NCBI GenBank assembly: GCA_034766995.1
Contig: CM068322.1
Location: forward strand, 6,195,589-6,259,588
DNA length: 64,000 nt
Direction: 5' to 3'
Source: Acanthacorydalis orientalis
Lineage: Eukaryota > Arthropoda > Insecta > Megaloptera > Corydalidae
Shown here: piece by piece, positions 54,972 to 64,000 of the stretch
Layout: the number at the start of each line of letters is the position of its first letter
How positions within the stretch are numbered: the stretch's first letter is position 1
The notes under the pieces: model-generated
What the model saw: the letters and a program-made list of their open reading frames with translations, nothing else
Told to the model about the DNA's origin: nothing
Databases searched by the model: none
Translations under genes and position numbers: made by a program

Positions 54972-55160
54972 ATTTTTCTAATAAAAAATATTCAATAATT
55001 GATTATTGACCAGTTTTTTGTTACTTATGCGTCTTAGATAGGGCAATAAATAAGAAAAAGTCACCACTAATCAATTATTAAAAATATTTGGTCAGAAAAA
55101 TAATTTCGTAGTTTATGAAGTAGATGAATAAATCATTTTTGAAAAGTAATTAATTCTTCT
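54972..55160. repeat. Two facing copies of the dispersed repeat
   Basis: The minus-strand copy (about 54972-55015, reverse complement GGTCAATAATCAATTATTGA) is followed by a + strand copy (about 55058-55160, CTAATCAATTATTAAAAAT then TTTGGTCAGAAAAATAATTT). The two lie head to head. Confidence 0.5.
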
Positions 55161-56400
55161 TTATTTTGATTAAATAGTTAAAATAAAACTCTTTATTTTT
55201 ATTTAATTAATTTAAATAAATTATAAAACAAGAGTTCAGTATTTTCTTATATGAAATTATTTTAAAAATTAAATTTATGTTAGAAGAAAATAAATTCAGA
55301 AGTATAACAAACATTGTAATTTTCACAAATGAATTATTTTATCATCCCACAAATCGCAAAACAAATTAGATCAAAAATGTTCAATGGTTGATTAGTGATC
55401 ATTTTCTGCTATAATTCTTAGAGATTTATGTTACAAAAATATATCTTTTGTGGTCTGTAGAGTGAGAAAATAATCTATTTGTAAAAGTGAATTTAGCCAC
55501 AGTATCAAAACTATATTATGAATTTATATTTTTTTTTCTCATTACAAGTCACTACTGCAACTATATTAAAAAACTATATAAAAAGTTCAATCACTTTATG
55601 AATATTTATTTTAATTAATAAAACCATTTTCAAATTCTTAAGAAGCCAAAAAAGTAATTACATTTGCAATATTTTAATACATTCCTTTTTTCCCTTAACA
55701 AAATTTATTTCGTTTACTTTATTCATTCTTATCTTATTATCATTTCAATAATGTATTCTATACATTTGAATTTTATCGTTTACATAAAATAAACAAAAAA
55801 TTTTAGATTTTACATTAATTAATTATTACATTTAATTATTAAAATCTTATTACATTTTACTTAATCTCAACAAACTTTTTAATTATAAACCTATCACACT
55901 GAAATTATATTATGTGATGGGCAATTTCAATGATACAAAATTACAGCAGCATATTATCGTAAACTTCTAGAACGTTCAAATTTGTTCATACCTGTCAAGA
56001 CTTACATTTGTTCAAACATCGGTGTTTCAATTTTAAATGAAATTTTTCATTTTTCATCGTCAACACATCTGTTTATGAAAACGAGATATCTCTATTCCTG
56101 GTGTCAACGTACTTTTACAAAAATATTTGAATCTATTCTTACTTTTTATTAATTAGATAATCAAAAAACTGTAACGTCCTTGTTTTAAATTGGTAAAAAA
56201 TCATATTTTAAAAAAAAAAATAATACAAACCAAGAATTTTTACTTAAATAAATAAAATAAATTATCGTATAATGAGTATATAAAAATAAAATTAATAATT
56301 ATTTACTTCAATCATCAATCAAGCCATTGTAATACTCGATATTTTTATAAAAATTGTATACAGAAACATTGTAAAATTCATACCGCCTGAACTTTATATC
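55161..56400. other. Intron 2, AT-rich stretch with a diverged repeat copy
   Basis: At about 55366-55500 the dispersed repeat recurs weakly (AAATGTTCAATGGTTGATTA, then GGTCTGTAGAGTGAGAAAAT). A short mixed patch at 55915-56100 has no recognised gene. Confidence 0.35.
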
Positions 56401-56422
56401 AACCAATTTGGTCCATGTTGGA

Positions 56423-56570
56423 TTGCAGTAACCGTTATCACGCTCTGTGTATACTTCATAATGTCAATTTCTGTGTTAATGCAATAAATTAAACCAATCA
56501 GTTACATTTTCGATCCAACAATTTAAACATATAATTAAAACAACATTAGATCTACAAATAACTACTATAC
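56423..56570 (+). repeat. Diverged duplicate of part of the 52.5-kb island
   Basis: GCAGTAACCGTTATCACGCT, TTAAACCAATCAGTTACA, TCGATCCAACAATTTAAA and TTAGATCTACAAAT align in order with GCTGTGGCCGTTGTCACGCT, GTAAACCGATTAATTACA, TCGATCCGAATGCATAA and GGATCTTCACAT at 52460-52600. Confidence 0.45.
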
Positions 56571-56814
56571 ATGAAAATCAATTATTTAACAATCGTTTTA
56601 AATATATAACGATTGACAAGCGAGATTATTTTCCCAATAATAAGATTTCATTTTAGTCTTAACGAATTATAATATTTATTACTAGATGACGCGGTAAATA
56701 AATATGCCTCCATTGTTTAACGGAATAATTAATAAAATTCAACCAATAATAAAACAATTCACCTGTTTCATAAATGAATTATTATCTCACCCGCAAAAAT
56801 GTCATATAAATGAT
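56571..56814. other. Intron 2, AT-rich spacer
   Basis: ATATATAACGATTG-type palindromic words; no larger feature. Confidence 0.35.
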
Positions 56815-57030
56815 TATTAATCATATTCGATTATTTCTTATGTGCATTTCAATGAGAATGGCATCATCTTCAGAGCGTCAATGTATATAAAAATCTTAAA
56901 CTACTAATTTTTCTATCCCTATAATCTCTATTGAGAAAAAAATTATCAATAGTCATTTATTGTACATTTTCAATGAAAGGTTTTTTTGCTAACAGAATAA
57001 TTCTTTTGTAAAAGAGAATGTACACATAAT
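56815..57030 (+). repeat. Dispersed repeat, longest copy in intron 2
   Basis: Contains TTTCTTATGTGCATTTCAAT, GAGAATGGCATCATCTTCAG, AGCGTCAATGTATATAAA, AATTATCAATAGTCATTT, ATTGTACATTTTCAATGAAA and AATTCTTTTGTAAAAGAGAA, the same order as at 22785-22966 with an insertion at about 56890-56935. Confidence 0.5.
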
Positions 57031-57185
57031 TTAACAAGTATAGTGTAAATTTACATTTTGTTGATATATAAATAAGAGTCGCTGTTAATGAAATCAAAAA
57101 ACTGTAAAAAATAAGAAAATATTTTTGATTCATTTTGGAAGTAAGGTACATTTTATTATAAATATTAAAAAAGTTCGAGTTTTTA

Positions 57186-57803
57186 TTAGGATGATAGAAA
57201 AATAATTGCAGTTAATAACCTTCAAATTAATATACATTTTTCTCAGCTAGCTGTTTTAAGTGGTCCAAAACTGTTGAATAACTTACGCCTAACTTTTGTG
57301 CAAGCTTTTGAATTGTTGTGCGTGGTTCCGATTCAAATAACGCATTCAGTTGGTCGTTATGAACTGAAGGACGCCTGCGACCTTCTCTTTAAGGCCTTCG
57401 TCCTCAGCAAAAAATTTTTGGAACCACCATTACACCATACGTTGCTTAACAGTACCCACACCAAAAGCATCGTTTAGTTTACAAACAGTGTCTACTGTTT
57501 TGCTGCCCGTTTTGAACACATGCAAAAAATTAATCTTATTTGCTTCTTTTCCGTCTTTAATTCAATAACCCAATTTAAAGTAAAATTAATAATAAAACCA
57601 AAGTCGGTCTTACCAAAATATATACCGAAAAATGCAATTCAAAATGATATTAACTTGGAGACGATTAACTTTATTTATTTATTTAACATGTTACACGTAT
57701 GTTTACAACATATTCATTTATTTAATAACATGACACTTTTATTAAAAAAAATAAGGTTAGAATGCAGAAAACAAAAACCGAGATTATTTTTCTACCAACC
57801 TAA
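57186..57803 (-). mobile_element. Deleted mariner element, type 2, copy 3
   Basis: Ends TTAGGATGATAGAAAAATAA (57186) and, in reverse complement, TTAGGTTGGTAGAAAAATAA (57803). 618 bp. On the minus strand it keeps the DNA-binding half of a mariner transposase: start near 57545 (EKQIRLIFCM), VLLSNVWCNGGSKNFLLRTK (about 57410-57440), a RRSQAFS / SSVHNDQLNALFE-like linker (57335-57375) and TTIQKLAQKLG-VSYSTVL (HTH, 57265-57320). It then jumps to the 3' UTR at the same place as the 38920 copy. A segment at about 57655-57740 has no counterpart there and may be a later insertion. Confidence 0.75.
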
Positions 57804-59131
57804 TACCTTACGTTTGAAATTTTATTAAATTGTCATTAAAAATATTTATTTAAACTATTTTGTTCCTAATATTCATTTGTATGTTAAAAGTTCATAAATG
57901 TTTCTATTTAGAAACTGTTTCTTAATTCTTTGCGCATTAGAATGCACATTGTCTATATTTATGTTTAAAAATTGTTACGTTTGCAATTAAGAAGCAAATA
58001 ATATAAATTTAATTCAATACTTTTGAGACTATTTGTTTTGAGACTTTTGCTACTAATAAAGCACTTTTAACAGCTTAAATCAACTTTTCGACATTTTTCC
58101 ATACTGAAAATTTGAATTTAATATAAAAAATAAAATATTAAATGTCGTCAAGTAAACTTGTTATTAAGTATATTTTATTAACTTCAAATAATTTTATAAT
58201 ATTTTAAACACAAAAAAAATACATTTTTATTACTTCAAATTTAATAACTGGGAGAAATGAAATGTAAAAAAATAGTAGCAATATTCCAAAAATAAGAAGT
58301 GAAAATGCAGTTAATGTCAAAAAGTAAAATTTAGTTGTGTTTAGATAAAAAGCAGCATATATTTGCGTTACAGATTTAATATTTTACTCATGAACCTCAT
58401 CTATCATATGTGTTGTTCCGGTGGTCTTTTGTCCTTTTAGATCTGATTACTATTAAGTATATTCAGTTTAAACTAAAAAAATACAGTCACATCGAAAACA
58501 AAATAAAAATTTAATATAAATTGTTCGCGTTGACCTTTCTTATAGAAAAACATGGTAAATCTAAAGAGAGTTTTACACTTTTCATTTTTTTTTTCAAAAA
58601 ATAATATACCAAATTGAATCGGAATCACTTATCATATATTCACTTCGAATCCAGATGAATACACAACTAATAGACAGACTAGGTTAAAGTGGATAAATGA
58701 TAATTCACGTCTTTTTGAAGTAGATGAAATGATTTCAAATGCTCTGTCAGTTAAATAACAATTTGGTTAGGTATACTGGGCTGTTTTTAGTAGCCATAAA
58801 ATAACTATCCACATTTCAAGAATATTTCGATAGAGATAACATTCTATTGTCATATTGGATCCAAAATCCAATATGAAAAATAGATGAACTAAATAAATTC
58901 GTCTTCTTATATATACTTATAAATTCATTAATAAAAATTTTATACACACATTCGACATTAAGATTTAACAACATTCCGTTGCAACAACTTTTTTATCAGC
59001 GTTCGTTCTATGTCGTTATACCTGTATATAAATACGCATACGTCTTTATTTCAAATAACATGTCGTATGTAAATAGAAAGCCCTTATTTGCTGTTTAAAT
59101 AGCTTAATGTGTACTTATTATTTATTTACAG
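57804..59131. other. End of intron 2, AT-rich with nothing recognised
   Basis: A small inverted repeat ATTGGATCCAAAATCCAATAT lies near 58855-58875 (ATTGGAT / ATCCAAT). The acceptor is TTATTTACAG ending at 59131. No other feature. Confidence 0.45.
58855..58874. repeat. Short palindrome near the intron 2 acceptor
   Basis: ATATTGGAT and ATCCAATAT are exact complements separated by CCAAA; arms 9 bp. Significance unknown. Confidence 0.6.
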
Positions 59132-60035
59132 ATACGGCCGATGGGTCACCCGCCGCGTCGCCGTTGCGACGATCGCTGCGATATGGTTACTCGCCGCATT
59201 GATCTCTTTTGTACCGATCTCACTCGGTCTGCACCGTCCACCACAGCCACTCGTCTACCACGATGAACACGGAAAACACTACCCAACGTGTGCTCTTGAC
59301 TTAACACCAAGTTACGCCGTCATTTCGAGCTGTATCTCATTCTACGTGCCTTGCGTCGTAATGCTCGGCATTTACTGCCGTTTATATTGTTACGCACAGA
59401 AGCACGTGAAGAGTATCCGTGCGGTCACCCGACCGATAGACATTCCAGACGGTGAGACGGTATCGACACAACGGCACAAGAGCGTTAAACAATCAAAAAA
59501 TAAGACACTACATATCCACTTGCACAACCATCACAGTTCGCCGTATCATGTGAGTGATCACAAAGCAGCGATTACTGTTGGCGTCATCATGGGCGTGTTT
59601 CTCATTTGTTGGGTCCCGTTCTTCTGCATCAATATCGTCGCTGCGTTCTGCAAGACATGTATACCGGACATCACATTTAAGATACTTACCTGGCTCGGAT
59701 ACTCGAACTCGGCGTTCAACCCGATCATCTATTCGATATTTAACACTGAGTTCCGGGAAGCGTTCAAACGGATTCTTACGACGCACTATCCGGAATGGTG
59801 TAAGTGCGGGTACCAGGCCGTGAACAGAAGCTCGATCGATACACTGAAGAACGACCGATTCGTTACCGACTACGGCACAAAGACTGTGATTGTGTCTGGC
59901 AAACGAAACGGCTCGTTTCGAGAATTCTCTAGTGACAGACTAAGTCCACGTTCAAGTCTTGACTCGGTACGACAGACGAGGATCAATTCAACAGACAGGG
60001 ATATACTCGACGGAGACGAAATAAGTGCCATATAA
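59132..60035 (+). CDS. Dop1: Dopamine D1-like receptor, coding exon 3 (ICL2 to C-terminus)
   Basis: This exon encodes the last base of codon 129 through Ile429 and the stop TAA at 60033-60035. YGRWVTRR (130-137) completes ICL2. Trp147 is 4.50 of TM4. ECL2 carries Cys182, the disulphide partner of Cys95. TM5 has Ser194, Ser195 and Ser198 (5.42, 5.43, 5.46), which bind the catechol hydroxyls, and Pro202. ICL3 (about 217-272) is short and His/Lys-rich (HIHLHNHH), as in Gs-coupled D1-like receptors. TM6 has CWVPFF at 288-293, TM7 NPIIY at 325-329. Cys352 and Cys354 after helix 8 could be palmitoylated. The tail of about 100 residues is Ser/Thr/Arg-rich (RSSIDT, SPRSSLDS), offering kinase sites. 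By family knowledge the receptor sits in neuronal plasma membrane and raises cAMP. The acceptor TTATTTACAG and phase fit exon 2 exactly. Upstream ATG at 59109 is intronic. Confidence 0.96.
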
Positions 60036-60510
60036 TAATGAGTATGTTTGGTGCGTCCACGTTGAATGCAACGCACCTGGTTTGCTTATTTCATGTTGTA
60101 CGTTGTTATTAGGGACGAACAAAAAATGAATCGAGACGCTTTAAATATAATAGAATAGTTTTTAAATTTAGTTTTATTTTGCTATGCGAAAGATGCAAGT
60201 GCGTCAGGTACCTGTCAAAAACCGTTGCCATACTATTTCTTACATTTTTATTGCTTATTAACATACCGTTATTATTTTTATTATATTTTAATAATCAACA
60301 CCTAAACTTCTTTATCAATTATTTTCAACGAATATCATTATTTTAAATCATCAATTTCCTTTAAACAGATTTCATTTTAAAAATCCTATATTAATTTATG
60401 ACTATACTCAAAGTGAAATTCCTCTCAATATTATTAGACGATTTTATTTTTCGTTAAGTTTTAAGTTATGACTGATATCAAAAATATTATAATAAATATC
60501 TTCAAATAAA
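60036..60510 (+). other. Probable 3' UTR of the dopamine receptor
   Basis: Starts after the TAA at 60035. The first 200 bases keep mixed composition (TGGTGCGTCCACGTTGAATG, GAAAGATGCAAGTGCGTCAG), which suggests transcribed, constrained sequence, before turning AT-rich. Extent is inferred from the first canonical poly(A) signals. Confidence 0.5.
60491..60510 (+). terminator. Candidate poly(A) signals (two AATAAA)
   Basis: AATAAA at 60491-60496 and again at 60505-60510, about 460 bases after the stop codon. In DNA this AT-rich the hexamer is common, so other sites downstream are equally possible. Confidence 0.35.
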
Positions 60511-62118
60511 TAATTTGCTCTGATTGGATGACATTTTCATGATTTTCAATTGATTTTACTTGTCAAAAATGTGAAACCTCAACTAAATGAAATTGATTTT
60601 TTTACTTTGTACACATATTCTGTTTTATTAAGAAAATGGTTTAAACGAAAAGGTTTTTCCTGAAATTAACAAGGCTATCTACATTATGAAATCGTCAGAT
60701 ATTTGAGTTAGTTATTTTTTTAACAAAAAGATATACAGGAAAGATGTTGAATTTCTAACAAAATGGTCATTCAATCAACAATTTTAGTCCACATGTCAAA
60801 ATTTTAATAAAGTCTATGAAAAAACCAAATACTTCAAGAACAAAGTTCAACATCTAGTCAGTTTTATTATGTTTATTTTATAACACTGATATACTTTTAT
60901 ATACCATAATTAGTTTTAACTCAAACAAAAAAGAAGGTAGTTAAAAACATTTAAAAAGTATTAGACCGATAGAATAACAGTTATTGTTCAAGACTCGTTT
61001 CTGTCAATATTTTTACTGATAAAAATATAAAAACTTTTGTTTACCAATAAACATTATGGGTTATTAAAAATAATTTACTCGTATATATTCCAAATTTATA
61101 AAATAACGCTAGTAGCATTTATTAGAAGTTTTGCGATTTACACTAATTTTGAATAACTGAAAGCAGTTTTCTTAAATTTAATATTGACTTTTCTATAATG
61201 AACAGAACACTGAGTTTAGTATTCATGATTATACTTTTCAGTAAAAAATGACGTATCCTATAAATCAGTATTAATAAATATTGTTTAAAGGAATTAAAAG
61301 ATTAATTTTAATATTCTGTATACCAAATGATCACTATAATGGTAATTAGAATAAAACGCTAGTCATTTTCATTTTTAGTGTTAAATATCTTAGAAAATAT
61401 ATAACTTTCGTTATCATTGTTTTATATTTTCGTTAAGCATATATAATACTGTAAAGGTATTAATATTTTTTAACATATAAGTAAACGTATAATAAACGTA
61501 TTATTTTCAAAATATATTTTTCTGATGAAACAACTCAGCAATCATCTTTACAATACCAAATGTTCAATAGAAGTACCAAATATTAAGCATATCTCAATCA
61601 ATTATCTACCTCATATTCTTTTAAATACGAACAGGTACACGAAATTGTCTAAAATTGTAATGAAAGTAAGTCGTTTCCAATTTTAATTTCTAGAAAAATA
61701 TCAGTAAATAAATCTAATTACATTTAAAAAAAATACATACGTAGAAAATTTAGATGCACTCCGTTGGAATTTTTTTCTGAAAAAATATGATATCTATGTA
61801 AATGTTATTCTTGGAATAAAAGCATGTAAATATTTTTAAGGAACAGCACTCAACAATTTTTAATAGCACCAATGTTTAGTTATCAATGGTCGTTTTCAGA
61901 TACTTGTTCGTATCAATAAATACACATTCACGCAATTACTTATGTTAATTTTCGTGAAAAAATATAATCTTTTTATTAACTATTAAGTTTTCTGTCTTTA
62001 ATTTGTAATGCATCTTTCATTGTTTTACATTTTCGTTAAATATATGGATATATAAGATAATTCAAAATTTTATGACAAACATGGGAAATGCGTTAAATAA
62101 ATAATTCAATACTTTTCT

Positions 62119-62120
<2 letters not shown>
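60511..62120. other. Downstream AT-rich DNA, nothing recognised
   Basis: No open frame with family resemblance and no transposon end. It could still include distal 3' UTR. Confidence 0.45.

Positions 62121-62124
<4 letters not shown>

Positions 62125-62189
<65 letters not shown>
62125..62189. repeat. (TA)n microsatellite
   Basis: About 65 bp of pure (TA)n, the only long tract in the last 16 kb of the window. Confidence 0.9.
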
Positions 62190-62192
<3 letters not shown>

Positions 62193-63488
62193 TAACAGCC
62201 ATTTAACCAAATAAATTCTGTATAAATAGTTAAATTTATATTTCAGAAAAAAGAGTCGATATTTAACTCAAATAACAGAGAATAATTTTAAAAAATACAA
62301 TTTGAACAAAAAATTTAATTTTTAACACTAATCTTCAAATTTTTCTTTAGAAAATTTGAGCATACATTTGTATTCGCAATTCAATAAATAAATATTTAAT
62401 ATCTCAAATCGTTAGAAAAAATGCAGCAGTAGGACATCACTAATTTTTCAATGATAATTTTTCGGTAATATTCAAACTTTTTTAGGATATACATTAAGCA
62501 TTTTGTTTATAGTACGACAAACATTAAATTCTTCACAACATTTGAAGACATCTAACTAAATATTATCATATTACTCCTATGTTTAATCATCGATCGTACA
62601 TTTTTTCTTCTGAATATTTTTTTCCATAGAAATTAATATTACTATTCAAACCAAATTATTAAACTTGCTTTTATCACCGAAAAAAACTGTCTTCCAAATA
62701 ACTGTATTTATTTTGGTACTTATAAGAAAAAATTATTTTAAAAAATATGTTTTTTAAATTTGAAAAAACCATTATTCTGTACTATTTTTCCATTAAATTT
62801 TCTTTTATTAAAACTCATCTTACCATTTCAATATTAAATTTCTTCTGTATACCTTTTTTAACTTCAAAAGCTATATTTTAATATTACTTAATTTTTTAGT
62901 TCGATTGATACTAAACAGACTTCTAATATGTATACTAAAAAGTTTTATTAACTTATATTTTCATCAAATATATTAAATCTCTTCATAAACTACAGTTGAA
63001 AGTTTAAATTTTCTTTTTTGAAAAGGTCATTTTTTAACATAATTGGCATAATATATGATAAAATAATAGTTAAATCAATTTAGCATTTCTCTTACATATA
63101 AACCAAAACCACGTTTATGTTGTAAACTACGTAAATTTTTATATATATTATAGTTTTATTAATTACCAAAAAGTGATTAATTTTGATACAAAAATCAATA
63201 ACACTTTTTAAAACGCTCCTTTTTTCCTTCTAAGTTTTTTTTATATTGTAGCATACAACAGAAAAATTCATATAAAATAAGATCCTATTTAACTTTTTTG
63301 TTTAAATTGGCTAAAAGTATAGATATTCTGCCAACCAGTAATCAAAATATTTTATATGGTATTATTCATCATTGTTAATAATAAGCATCGATTTACAAAT
63401 ATATGCATAAACTAACGATTATAATTCCTTTAAATCAAATAATAACTAATAAATTTGGTACTAGAGAATTTTTTTTTAAAAAAAATAT
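62190..63488. other. Downstream AT-rich DNA, nothing recognised
   Basis: A possible weak dispersed-repeat copy lies near 62435-62475 (TTTTTCAATGATAATTTTTC). No gene found. Confidence 0.4.
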
Positions 63489-63830
63489 CGTGTACCTGCT
63501 TCGACCAGATTAAATGGTTTTAAGAGTGAAAAGAATTCGAGCATGTTTAAACTTTAAAGAATTTATTTTTTTCGACAATATGTTGCAAAATTACATTTTA
63601 GTCAAATTATTATCACAAGGTGTCTAACAGCTAAAATGGGAAATAAAATTTAAGATTTTAAAGAATTTAAAAGTATTTAAAACAGCATCATTTAAAAGTT
63701 CATGATTAGTAATCAATGTATATATATAAGTGTTGAATATTAATCCCAAATTATTTTCTACGAAACTTGTTAAAGGCTTAGATTAAGTATCTGAAAATTT
63801 ATATTCAAGTCTCCACAAAATATCATATTG
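63489..63830 (+). repeat. Unnamed repeat, partner of 49186-49512
   Basis: Begins near CGACCAGATTAAATGGTTTT and continues through AGCATGTTTAAACTTTAAA, a GAATTTAAAAGTATTTAAA part and TTATTTTCTACGAAACT to CCACAAAATATCAT, matching the 49-kb copy phrase by phrase with small insertions and deletions. Confidence 0.55.
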
Positions 63831-64000
63831 CATTTTTTAAACAAAAGTTGTTATCACAATACAGTATCTTGAATCATTTGAAGATTAAAAATGATGTTAG
63901 ACGAATTTAACATGTTTGACATTTGACAATTTGACATGTTTAATATTTTAGTTAAAAAAAGTGTACATAAATATCGAAAATATTATTTGACGATTAGAAA

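Noticed and set aside
59109..59131. ATG at 59109 as the start of a separate 308-residue protein
   Set aside because: It would make a receptor lacking TM1-TM3. The TTATTTACAG acceptor and the phase-2 match to exon 2 show this is exon 3.

Overview
The window is nuclear DNA from an insect, very AT-rich and crowded with (TA)n microsatellites and decayed DNA transposons. The codon-biased, comparatively GC-rich exons of one conserved receptor stand out sharply from this background. A bee, ant or wasp is the most likely source, judged from the receptor's short N-terminus and the mix of mariner families. That is an inference; nothing in the window fixes the species.

The one host gene I can support is a D1-like dopamine receptor (insect Dop1/Dop1R1 type) on the + strand. 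It has three coding exons: 10109-10184, 24728-25037 and 59132-60035. Joined with their splice phases they give an uninterrupted 429-residue seven-transmembrane receptor with every aminergic landmark: D3.32, the DRY motif, the TM5 serines, CWxPFF and NPxxY. Intron 1 is 14.5 kb and intron 2 is 34 kb, so most of the window is intronic. Positions 1-10108 lie upstream of the start codon and may hold untranslated exons I cannot see. Positions 60036-64000 hold the 3' UTR and downstream DNA.

Everything else recognisable is mobile or repetitive. There are two Tc1-like remnants (1.7-3.2 kb, 36.8-37.4 kb). Mariner-type elements occur at 3.25-4.3, 7.4-8.7, 18.3-19.1, 38.9-39.5, 46.3-47.1, 48.7-49.2, 50.8-52.1, 54.1-54.6 and 57.2-57.8 kb, plus a solo end at 12.1 kb. 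There are three TTAA-bounded piggyBac-like elements (10.6, 16.0, 20.4 kb), three Helitron copies (15.4, 36.1, 49.9 kb), a pogo/Tigger-like element (28.2 kb), an unassigned inverted-repeat element (29.7 kb), and two LINE remnants (5.9 and 21.4 kb). No transposase or reverse transcriptase is intact. Several elements share internal deletions, so they appear to have amplified as short non-autonomous families.

Intron 2 and the upstream flank also hold a few GC-richer, repeat-free islands (13.1, 27.4, 39.7, 44.1, 45.2 and 52.5 kb). These are the best candidates for conserved regulatory DNA of the receptor gene. There are also a previously unnamed dispersed repeat family, a 36-bp perfect palindrome, a 32-bp near-perfect palindrome, and long (TA)n tracts lying about 45-50 bp inside both ends of intron 1. 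I found no operon-like, CRISPR-like or defence-like system. The most interesting signals are the intron-end (TA)n pair, the unnamed repeats and the island containing a consensus cAMP-response element.
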